From Melieria omissa (Eukaryota; Arthropoda; Insecta; Diptera; Ulidiidae), in the NCBI GenBank assembly GCA_963971225.1, contig OZ020267.1, positions 94,105,648 to 94,169,647 on the forward strand: a stretch of DNA of 64,000 bases, given 5' to 3'. Below, one piece after another: positions 54,480 to 64,000 of this stretch; position 1 is the stretch's first letter; the number at the start of each line of letters is the position of its first letter. Under the pieces are notes generated by a model, which was given only the letters and a program-made list of their open reading frames with translations, was not told the DNA's origin and did no database searches. The translations under genes were made by a program, and so were the position numbers.

Positions 54480-57400
54480 TGCGTGCGGATTGTGAGCTGG
54501 TTGTGTGTGTGTGTGGCACATGTGTGGTGCGGTGTGCGGGCTGCGCCTGTTTGTGTGAGCCAAGTAAAAATGAGCTCGACGCCTTTGCACCTCCCAGGTT
54601 TTGGCCTTTTCACTTCGTATTTTCTTATAACTCATTTCAGTGTCGGCATTGTGTTGTTGTTTGTTGCCCCTGGCAGCAGGCGCTTGACTGCTAATGCTTC
54701 TGCTTTGCGTTCTCATTTCGCCTACGATTTGCTTTTTCCTGCACATTACACAAACTCACTTCCACTACACACATGCATACATAGAGGAGAGGTGATACCT
54801 ACTTACGCAAAATTAAAATTTCACATGAAAAATTGTTGTTGTAAATTTGCTTCTCCTTCTCCTTCTCCTTTCAACTACTTTGCTGGGCTGATCGACATTT
54901 GTTTTAAAGTTTTAATATTTTTTAACCCATCTATACGAATTTTACAAGGTAGGAAAATTAAAGGCTTTTTTTCTGCAAATTCAGAAAATGCAATTCAAAA
55001 AACAGCCTGAACCAAGAATGTGAATTTGTCTGAATGTCGGAAAAATTACAATTTTCCCTTAGTTGGGTATGTATACCGGATGTATTTGTATATATTCGAA
55101 ATGAAATCCCTGTTACAATTAACAAGAAGAAAAAAATATGAAACTGGTTGGATAACATAAAATAAAATCTCCTCTTTCTATTGCTTGGTTTGAGAAATAA
55201 TTTGTTTTTGTTCGTTTGTCTCAATTTATTTGAAATCTAAAGTGTCCTTCCTAGTATTGAGTGATTAGATAGATATTCGCAATTTCCTGTTCGATACGAG
55301 TGAACTCTTCCACGTGAAAAGGACGTCTTAGGGCGTTGGGCCCTAAACATATGTTAATACTTTTAAAGTAAAACTATTTGTGTCGCTTTTTTCGCATCCT
55401 ACAAGAAATATGAAAAAAAAGTTTTGTATTAGCAAATACTTGAATTCGCAATGTAATACAAACAATTCAATTGGAAGTAAACTTAATAAAAATAAGATGC
55501 AAAGCTCTTCATTAATTTTAGGTGATTATTGCAAATGCAATGTGTGTACAAAACCGAAAATATGTTTTTTATAAACAATTATTTTTCTTTTAAAGTGAAG
55601 GAAACTCTAACATAACTCAATCCTTTTCCAGATTTTTAAGGTGCTTTCGACATATTTAATGTTTTGAAGTAATAATTCAATATTTCGACACTGTTCGCTA
55701 ATAACAGATAAATAACATGCAGCCAAAGACGCCGCAGTCTCTCCTACGCCGAGCAAAGTGCACCCTCGTGCGTGCTGCCAGACGCACACACGTACGCAAA
55801 TAAATGTAATTTTCAATAAACGCATCGACAGCCGGAAACAAAAAGCACAAGAACAAAGCGAACGCCCAAGAATAACAAGAAGAAGAAAAGCAAAAGAAGA
55901 AGAAGCGTTGGAGAAAAATTGAAAGTAGCAAAAGGAGCTGCCTGCCTGCAAAAGGAAAGGACATTAAGTGCGGAGGCGCAGAGTAATGGCAAATGCAGCG
56001 ACGGGAATTGGACGCAGCGGCGGAAGGGGCTAGTCACGGCGAAGGGCTAAGTAGCGGGGCAGCAGCGAAGAGCGAGGAAATAGCTGCAGCACCGAAACAC
56101 TTACTTTGCTGCTTGCGCTGGCGCACTGCGTGTCTGTCCGTCGGTCCGTCCATTCGGCAGTCTGTCTGTCCCGCATTTCTGTGTGTGTGGGTGGGTGCAT
56201 GTGTTATTAGATTTGCATGCTATGCAACAACAACAACAATAACAACAAACGTAATTGCATTCACTAAATTTATGTCACTGCAATACGTTTCCGCTTATTT
56301 CCTTTCGCCCGGTACGCCTTGTAAATTTCATTGCGAGCATAAAATACACGTTGTGAGGAGAGGTGCGCAGGGGCTGGACGGAGAAGCGGCGAAAAATGGC
56401 GAAAAAGCAGCAACGAGAGGAGCGGAAAAACAAAGGCGCAGCATCGCAGCTTGAAACCGAAAAAGAAGCAGCGCCGTTTTCGCTTTGGCGCCAATTTTTC
56501 GAAGTGCCGCTTTGGAGTTGTCATGCGTGGCACCTGGGGGGAATAGGCGAATGGTGTTGTTGCGGGTGCAGTGGGCACGTGAAGCATATCAACAGTGGCG
56601 CACAAGCACGACAAATAATGTCAACATTCAGTCTGAGGGGGAAGCATAACCAAGGGGCGCGGGATGAACGGCGGTAACGCCGTTGCAGTGTAATTTTTGC
56701 ACGAAGGGCACATTGACACAAATCTCTGCGAAAGTCAGCTTTAAAAGTGGAATTTTCACATTTTTTCCTCGATGCACTACACGTAATACAACAACAACTA
56801 TAACAATACAAACACGTTTATAGAAGCAACTGTAGAGGCGTAAGTCGAAATTGCTGTGATGTCGCTGTTGTTGTAAGCTTATAGTTGCCATTATTGTAGC
56901 TGTTGTTCTCGTCGTTGTTGCTGCTGTCGTTGTCGTTGACAATGTTGATGAGGCGCGAGTGATTGGCTTACCGTGTGCGACTCGCTTCGATTGTCGACAA
57001 ATGGCGACCAGTTGTGGCCACCGCTGCAGTTGTTGTTATTGTTAGGCTCGTATAATACGATTTTTTTAGAAGAGTAGCTGTACTTGGGTATTTGAGGGCT
57101 ACGTGCGCATAATCGCTGCTACAGTGACAGCAATGACAGGATTGAAGTCAATAAATGCCACAATTTTCAAGGCGTTTTACATTGCAAAAAGAAATACAGA
57201 TGGAAATGTAAGCAGAAGTGTAAGTGCAAATACTGAAACAGATGCGCTGAAACTCCAACCATAACTACAATTGCTTCCGTATAAGCAACAACAATCAACA
57301 AAGTGTTAAACAACGTGTAATGTATAAAAATTCCTATGCAATACACATCAACATACACATCGTAGCTACGTTCAAAGCGTATGAAAAGCGTAAAGAAGTA

Positions 57401-59177
57401 AATCCTGGTCATTCTTCAATGCAACAACAACAACAACAATGATTATACTAACAACAACCGCCAACTAATACACTCAGATATGCAAAACGCATTTACAAAA
57501 TGTATGCAAATTTTATTAGCCTTCAACTGTTACCGCCATTTTCGTAGCACTTCCCCTCCGGGTCCACGTTTTGGCTCGCAAAAAATGAAACGAAAAAATA
57601 TAAATAAATATTTTAGACAGGCAGAATTGACGTAAGTACGGCAGCAATAAGACTGCACACGTATCCTTAAGGATAGACTCAACAGCACCGTTAATCAACA
57701 TAGGTACATCCGTAGTTGTGTGTGTTGGTGGTGTATGCAAAAGTGTGTGTTAGTTGGTAACATTAATAGAATAGATCGCTCAACACTTTAAAGTTGTTTG
57801 CTTGTTTTGTAGAATAACACAACACATAACAAAACATCCGCATTCCACATCGACCTTCGCATTAGAGACTCGTACCCTCAAATATGTTCAATTCCATATT
57901 CGTTTAAACGAACCATTCGGATAGTGAAACAATTTAAAGAGACTGCGGGCATTGAAGATAAGCCAAGAAAACTGCTACTCTAAGAGACCGCAGACTCGGC
58001 CTTTGCAGAATATAGACTTCAGGAAAATTAATTCGATTGAATGAGTGCATTTTCAAAGTGCGGAAAGTTAAATTTTGACTAGTAGTACGGTTTAGAATTT
58101 TCGAAAAATTTAATTCTTTTTAATTTCTTCTCATGAACGGGGGTTTTACAAAAATCCTAGTATTCGTACTAGTTTGCATCTAATTCGATTGGTCACAAAG
58201 TTTTCGTAGCGTCGCACTGCTTCTTAAATGCATTTTTCTCTTAAAATAAAAAGTAAACTAATCAGGCGGTCGATCTAGCAGATATCCAGGATATGAAACG
58301 TGTAGTGTACATCGTTCAGTTAATTATTAAAAAGTTTCCTTATTTTATCCCAAAAACTTTCATAAAATTCAGTTGGAAAAATTGGAATTTATTGTACCAG
58401 AGTGTGCCATTTTATCAATTTTAGAAACCACAAATATGACTAAGGTTCATTGCACTGCAACATTAATGCAGATTTAGAATCTTTTTAATTACTCGTTTCA
58501 GATCAATGCACGATCAGCAAGTGTGAGCGCCGTTGAAAAAGTTTTTAACGAAGGCCTTCAACGGACCCAACAAACTTTTGTAAATTATTAATTGAAATTA
58601 GGTAAATGAATTTGTTTGTTTAGTTAATTAGTTCAACACAATCATTTCCCTTAACGGACAATGCGAGGGTAGTGGAAACTTGGGTTACATATTCGTACAC
58701 GCACTAAAAAAGTGACACAACTCAAAATTTTTGATTTTTCAGGAAACGCAAAAAAACTGTTTTTGAGCTAAATAAACTTTTTTTTTAAATAACGTATAGA
58801 CCGTTCAGTAGAAAATCCTTACAGATTATGCTTTAGGATAAGTTACAAGAATTTTGTTTTATTTTACACTAGAAAATCCAAAATTTAGTGTTGTGACTGT
58901 TTTGATGATATTTTAATTCAATAATTACGGAATTATTTTTAGTTATGTCACTTTTGCTGAGTTTTATAATTATAAATGACAGTTAAAAAGTCGAAAGAAA
59001 AATTTTGAAAATTCGAAATTAATTTTTTTATTTGAAAATATATACTAAAATTGTCAGAGCTTTGCTTAAAATTACCTGCAACAAAAATTTAATCATGCTA
59101 TATAAAATTTTCTTATAGGTACATAATGAAGTCTTAATCTGCCCCTTGTCTTGAATATCATTGTCTTGCACTTGTCA
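54480..59177. other. Long intergenic or intronic stretch
   Basis: GC-rich low-complexity sequence to about 54,620, then AT-rich, then mixed sequence at 55,690-57,060 with CAACAACAA runs (56,224-56,250, 56,790-56,805, 57,421-57,438), as seen in fly introns and regulatory regions. No open frame resembles a known protein. From 57,780 to 59,100 it is AT-rich and featureless. Confidence 0.4.
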
Positions 59178-59279
59178 ACCCTATCTCCTAACCTTTATAT
59201 CCTTCCTGAACCAACGCAATGCCTCGCATTAATAGGGGTCATCCCCTGCGCGTTTGTTCGAGTTTAAAAAAAAAAAAAA
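59178..59279 (+). mobile_element. Dead 3' fragment of the jockey-like LINE
   Basis: AACCCTATCTCCTAACCTTT through TGCGCGTTTGTTC and an A tract (about 59,265-59,279) match the last 100 bases of the element at 18,391-19,665 with a handful of differences. It is a short 5'-truncated copy in the opposite orientation. Confidence 0.8.
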
Positions 59280-59990
59280 CCTGGCGTTATAAGGACTCTT
59301 CTAAGTTCCTTGCCATATAAGCACTACCTTAGGTAGGTAGCACATAAAAAAAAAACAAAAATGTATTTCGTCAAAAGTGTCATAATTTGAGTTAGGACTC
59401 TTTTGCATTGAGCTGCAGCGATCAAATAGCATCAAATTTCTGACATGAAGAAAGACCTAACTGTATTTTGGCAACAGTTAACAACAACAAAATATACTGA
59501 GCTTTTGCTTATTGGTAGATTGATGCATTGTGCTCAGTATTAACACATAAACCCGAAAATTAAAAATTTTGAGTTGTGCCACTTTTGTAGTGCGTGTGCG
59601 ATATATACAATGTTGGCGCTCGTTACTTGAAATAGTAATACAACTTCCATTTATGCATAAAGCCTCCAATATGGATTATTCATAGGACATTTTTTTTTTC
59701 AAAAGTCTATAATGTCTATGACGGTGAAAAAAGCTTAAACGTTTTTCGAAAAATGTCTTGATGTCTTTTGAGTCCAAACATTTTGTCGTATCATCCACAA
59801 GCACATTATGTCTGGTTCACAGAATCGAACTGTCGAATTTTGAAACAATTTTTATAACATATTTTCTTGGTCACATACACTGTCGATTTGTTATAAATAT
59901 AAAATATATGCACTTCCCGTATAGTAGATGGAAGGCGATAAGGATATGCGCTTCGCACAACGCTACTAGTGGCACTCGAGCACACAGGCC

Positions 59991-60015
59991 CACACACACA
60001 CACACACACACACAC
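59991..60015. repeat. (CA)n microsatellite
   Basis: An uninterrupted CA dinucleotide run of 12.5 units. Confidence 0.95.
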
Positions 60016-60049
60016 GTACACACAACAGCGCAGACTGTTTGACGACAAA

Positions 60050-60620
60050 AAGAACGGCGTTTCTGCGACAGCCGTGCGCAAGGATAAACGCGGCGCGACG
60101 GCGCACTTCACTTTCACTACTCTTTTGATTTCTCACTAAAGAATTGCATGAGCTGCGAACGCACCTCTTCGCCTGCCAAATCGTTTTGAACTGCTGCCAC
60201 TACTTGAGCCAAGTCCGCGTTTTGTGCTTATCAGCAGTTCGAACTGCCTCTCCTTCTTATCTGGCGGGCTGGCGTGCGTTTTGCGTTTCACTAGTCACTA
60301 GGAGCGCGGTGGGTCGCGGCGTACTCGACAAACTGCAGCGCGCTCGTGTTGGCGTTGTTGTGTTGGTGTTGCTGGTCGGTCGGAAGAGCGCTTTCGATGC
60401 GTCCGTTCCACACGAAGACAAGCCACCGAATGAGTGCGGCGCACTATTGGCGAAGCAGCGAAGGCGGCAACACTCTCGGGCTACAATGCGGTCGGGCGGC
60501 GATGCGGCAGCTTCAGCCTTCTTTTCCTCCAGCCAGTGCTTTGGGATGAGCGGTACACGAGCTGGCGTACGAATAAATGAATGACTGAAGGAATGAATGA
60601 AAATGTGCGAGCGCACATTT
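60050..60620 (-). promoter_or_regulatory. Possible promoter / 5' UTR region
   Basis: This is the most GC- and CpG-rich stretch of the right flank. The minus strand has an initiator-like TTCAGTC near 60,590 and a donor-like AAGAGGTGCG near 60,165. It could be the first exon of a minus-strand gene, but no coding partner is established. Confidence 0.2.
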
Positions 60621-61119
60621 TCCTTTTTCTAGTGTTGTACTGTTATTCTTTAGTTTGTTGCTGTTGTGTGGTCGTGGTTCTACCCTACAGCCAGAGAATT
60701 CAATTTTAAATAGATTTCATAATGTTATCGCAGATACAATATGAAAATTTTAAAATGTTATTTGTATTTTCCGAACAGATAATATTTTGACTACTGCCTA
60801 GTTTGGTTAGTTGTTGAATAAGTTATGAGTCGCTTTGTCTGTTCATCCTTCCGTCTACTATTGTACTTATGTATCCTTATCCTTTAACAAAGCTAGTGCA
60901 GGGTATGCAGTATGTAAATGAAAAAAGATAAACTGATCTCTTCATTTAACTGGAAAATTGGCATTTCAAAATGAATTCTTGAAAATGGCACAACTTTCTT
61001 TCTTCTTTCTTGAATGCCGTATATTATAAATATTGGGAAAAGATATGTAAGGGAAATTTATTTTCATTTATGAACATTTATTTTATTCATCAGTTTAACT
61101 TCAAACTTAGTTTTTCGTC
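60621..61119. other. AT-rich intergenic DNA
   Basis: No feature recognised. Confidence 0.4.
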
Positions 61120-61565
61120 TAAGTTTGAAGTCAAAAGAACCAGTAAATCGTGTTTCTAGATACAAACTGTTAACCCATTGTTGACCCCGTTAGATTTTGA
61201 TTTTCAAAAACAGTGAAAAACACGTGTCAAATTATATCTCACTTAAAGTATTTTTACAAAGTTTGAAGTCCGTGGCCCTATTAATTCATGTTTTTTTACA
61301 GTTTCGCCATACAAACTTTTAATCGGTTGTTGACCCCGTCCGATTTTAATATTCGGAAAAAATGAATAAACACGTATCGAGTTATTTTACATTTGAAGTA
61401 CTTTCACCAAGTTTCAAGTCAAAAGGCTCAAAAAAATGTGTGGTTCCATACATACTTTTAACCCGTCGTTGATCCAGTTAGATTTCAATTTGGAAAATAA
61501 TGAGAAACGTGTGTATAATTTTTTTTATTTCAAGTATTTTTACAATTGCTGGAGTCAATAGGCCT
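61120..61565 (+). repeat. Diverged tandem repeat, about 145-bp unit, 3 copies
   Basis: The phrase TTGTTGACCCCGT and its variants recur at about 61,179, 61,328 and 61,467. Each is followed by GATTT, an AT stretch, an ACACGT-type motif, an AAGTA-TTTT-ACAA/ACCAA segment and AGTCAAAAG or a relative. The copies are well diverged. Confidence 0.65.
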
Positions 61566-61640
61566 ATCGGTTGTGCTATAGTTCGTACCAAGTTTCACTG
61601 ATGTGTGTGTGTACTGCATAACTGTTGGATCATAAAAAAT

Positions 61641-62566
61641 GTGCCACGCCCCTTGACCAACGCCGATCAAATGTCATCAGTAGACTGACACATCTATGAA
61701 ACGACGGTACACCAAATTTCAATGCTGTGCGGCTTACGATTCCGAAGCTACTCCATATAAAAGATCTAAGTTGTATGTGCGGTGCCACGCCCCTTGGTAA
61801 ATACTCGCCCCATTCTCTCTGTGGAAAGATATGATTAAATTTTAAATTTAAGTTCCAAAATTATGTGGATAGTTTGAGTCAAACAGCTGTGCCACGCCCC
61901 TTGTCCAACGCTCATAAAGTTTTAACAGTAGAATAACACATCTATGAGGCGACGGTACACTAACTTTCAATGTTGTGCGACGTACAATGCCGCAGCTATT
62001 CCACTCAAAATAATTTAATTGTATGGGCGGTGCCACGCCCCCTTGTTAAATACCCGCCCCATTCCCTCTGCCGAAAGATATGATTAAATGGTAGGTTCAT
62101 ACCAAGTTTCATTGATGTACGACTTACAGTTCTGCTGCATTATAAATGTGCCTGCCCCTTGTTCAACGCCCATACAATTTTAACAGTAGAATGCCACATC
62201 TATGAAACGACGGTACACCAAATTTCAATGCTGTGCGACTAACAATTCGGAAGCTATTCCATTTAAAAGATTTGAATTGTATGGGCGGTGCCACACCCCT
62301 TTGTTCAATACTCACCCTATTCCCTCAGGCGAAGGACATGATTAAATAGTAAGTTTGTACCAAATTTAGTTGATGTGTGATTTATGGTTCCAAAGTTATT
62401 GTTTAAAAATATGGTGCCACGTCCCGTTTTCCCGACTTTTTTCCTAAACCTTCACGTAACAATTTCAAACAAACTCGCCGAAGGAAGTATCCAAGTTGGT
62501 CCAGTCGTTTTCAAGTTTTAAGCAGACGAACGAACCAGGATTCATTTTTATATACATATATAGATA
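61641..62566 (+). repeat. Diverged tandem repeat, about 255-bp unit, 3-plus copies
   Basis: Units begin with GTGCCACGCCCCTTG or a variant at about 61,641, 61,891 and 62,148, with a fourth partial unit near 62,413. Each holds CACATCTATGA, then ACGGTACAC and TTTCAATG, and a second GTGCCACGCC at mid-unit (61,781, 62,029, 62,289), so the unit is itself two half-repeats. The block ends in CGTTTTCAAGTTTTAAGCAG and a TATA run directly before the Tc1-like end at 62,567. Family unknown to me. Confidence 0.7.
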
Positions 62567-64000
62567 CAGTGGCGGACAAAACTGTTCAGAAAAAAATTAA
62601 ATTTCACAAAATGTTACTTGTACTTGTTTAGAGTACGAGTACTTGTACTTGTTTAGAGTATAGCAATCGTAGTTTGCCACATTTTTACTTCAAGCTAGCA
62701 TGTTATACCATGATAATTTTAGCTGTTTATGTTGTCTGCAAAATATCGTTTTTTAAAGAAATATTTGCAGGCACGTGTGAAAAGTTTTGTCCGCGATCGG
62801 TCAAAGCTACGTATTAGAGCATTTATCTTGACAATCGCTATTAGTCCTATTCGGAACCGTGTCGGTGTATTGAGAAGATAAATAATATATAACATTATGC
62901 TCCAAAAAACTTTTCAAAGTACATAACTTCTAATTAAATTTGCTGATTTGAAATAGGTCGAAAATGGTTTGCAGAATTTAAAGAAAATTTTTGCAAAAGG
63001 CATTGAAATCGGAAATTTGCTGGAAAACACAAAATATCAATCGGTGTAGCTAAAAAAGTTAAAGACTGCTATAATATAACTCCTAGATCGAGCAAAAATG
63101 GTCGCAAGAAAAAGTAGTTTCCGGTGGTTCAGCGTATTGTTCGCAGATTGATTTTAACTGGTGCCACTAACACAGCTGCATACATCGCAAAAGTACTACA
63201 AGCCGATTAATGTATACAAGTCACCACTAGAACCGTCCAAAAGACATTAAACGAAAGCGGATTTGTAGCCTAGATCAAAACATAAAAAAATATTGTTGAC
63301 TGGACGTCATCGCAAGGTCAGGTAGGCATTTGCTAAGAAGTACACAAAAAGGCCCGTTGATGACTAGCGGAGAGTATCTTGGTAGGATGAAACAAAAATT
63401 AATCGTTTGGGGTCTGACGGTAAACGTTACACTTGGGTAGACAAGCAAATTGGAGTCGCAAACTGCAATATAGAACAAACTCTAAAGTTTGGAAGTTGTT
63501 TCTCTTATAGCATGCGGTTGTTTCCGTGTAAGTGATGTGGAAATTTTGCGCTGTATCAAAAGTAGAAGGATGGTAAGCGACTTTATTACGATTTGAGAGG
63601 GTTCCTATCTACCAAGTTTAGATATCTTTTATAAAAAGCTGGGTCACGAAACATACAGCCAGAGCCACCAAAGAGTGGATAGCCGAAAACGATATACAAA
63701 TTTTTGATTGGCCATCCCAATTACCGGACTTAAGCCTTTGCCTTAAAGAGAAAAATTATGCCCAAAAAGACTTACCAAAGGATATGGACAGATTATGGGA
63801 AAAAACTTCACCAGCGTGGTTGGAAATACCCTCAAAAATACTACACAATCTAGTACAAAGCAGGCCGAATCATTATAAAGGCCCGCGGAGACCACCCAAA
63901 ATATTAAAGATAATATCAATCGATTTTTGCTTATATGCGTCAAAACTGTTCACACCACTTTTGTTGAATTTTAGTGTTTCTTTATTTATTATTATATAAT
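62567..64000 (+). mobile_element. Decayed Tc1-like element, cut by window end
   Basis: It starts CAGTGGCGGACAAAACTG after a TA (62,565-62,566). Plus-strand fragments of a Tc1-type transposase follow with many stops: a helix-turn-helix part near 62,960-63,070, VQRIVRRLILTGATNTAAYI near 63,130-63,190, W-DETKINRLGSDGKRYTWV near 63,395-63,440 (first D), and DWPSQLPDLS near 63,705-63,735 at the last motif. GTCAAAACTGTTCACACCAC near 63,938 echoes the left end, so the right end may be at or just past the window edge. Confidence 0.75.

Noticed and set aside
53926..54519. A 197-residue minus-strand open frame
   Set aside because: Histidine/threonine low complexity from CA repeats; the third frame at 54,273-54,419 has better codon use.
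54189..55010. A 273-residue plus-strand open frame
   Set aside because: Composition is cysteine/valine-rich from GT repeats and CAG tracts, mirrors other frames, and shows no domain.
1..64000. CRISPR array, operons, phage or other prokaryotic system
   Set aside because: Spliced genes, LINEs, mariners and microsatellites show fly nuclear DNA; no spaced direct-repeat array was seen.

Overview
This is eukaryotic DNA, almost certainly from a cyclorrhaphan fly and probably a tephritid fruit fly or close relative. The one clear host gene is a 23-exon dipteran apolipoprotein gene with GT-AG introns, many of only about 55-70 nt. The intergenic DNA has CAA/CAG-rich tracts, and the repeats are typical insect families: mauritiana-type mariner, Tc1, RTE and LOA LINEs, piggyBac-like MITEs, and a tRNA-derived SINE. 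The genus is inference; I could not run a search.

Host gene: the minus strand from 48,300 down to 31,171 carries a complete large lipid transfer protein gene. The exon chain I traced by hand stays in frame through all 22 introns and ends in a stop, giving about 4,385 residues. It reads signal peptide, vitellogenin/apoB-type N-terminal lipid module, acidic loop with two dibasic furin-like sites, long beta-rich lipid-binding region, an alpha-helical segment, VWD, C8, then a VWA-like domain and an acidic tail. Size and layout fit Apoltp (apolipoprotein of the lipid transfer particle) better than Apolpp, which is about 1,000 residues shorter. Its product would load lipid onto lipophorin in the hemolymph.

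Left part (1-30,240) is mobile-element graveyard. It holds two tRNA-SINE pieces (183-480 and 8,070-8,155), a TTAA-flanked MITE (4,878-5,159), two internally deleted Tc1/mariner relatives (5,577-6,370 and 6,682-7,272), a possible solo LTR (11,945-12,271), and a four-level nest at about 13,690-17,560: mariner remnant, containing a Tc1, containing a second Tc1, containing a piggyBac-like MITE. Then come a 5'-truncated jockey-like LINE (18,391-19,665) and two long-armed fold-back elements (19,993-20,369 and 20,623-21,336). Last is an RTE-like LINE (21,475-30,233, minus) cut open by a full-length LOA-like LINE (21,762-27,266, plus). Both LINEs have perfect target-site duplications.

Inside Apoltp: intron 10 holds a near full-length Mos1-like mariner (40,533-41,822) with an open 346-residue transposase and all three catalytic aspartates, plus a dispersed repeat also seen at the right end.

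Right part (48,301-64,000): pogo-like, piggyBac-like and hAT-type MITEs, CAA-rich intergenic DNA with possible promoter or 5'-UTR sequence, one short candidate host exon (54,273-54,419 minus), a dead 3' fragment of the jockey-like LINE, two blocks of diverged tandem repeats, and a decayed Tc1-like element running off the window end. No RNA gene of the host, CRISPR array or bacterial feature is visible.
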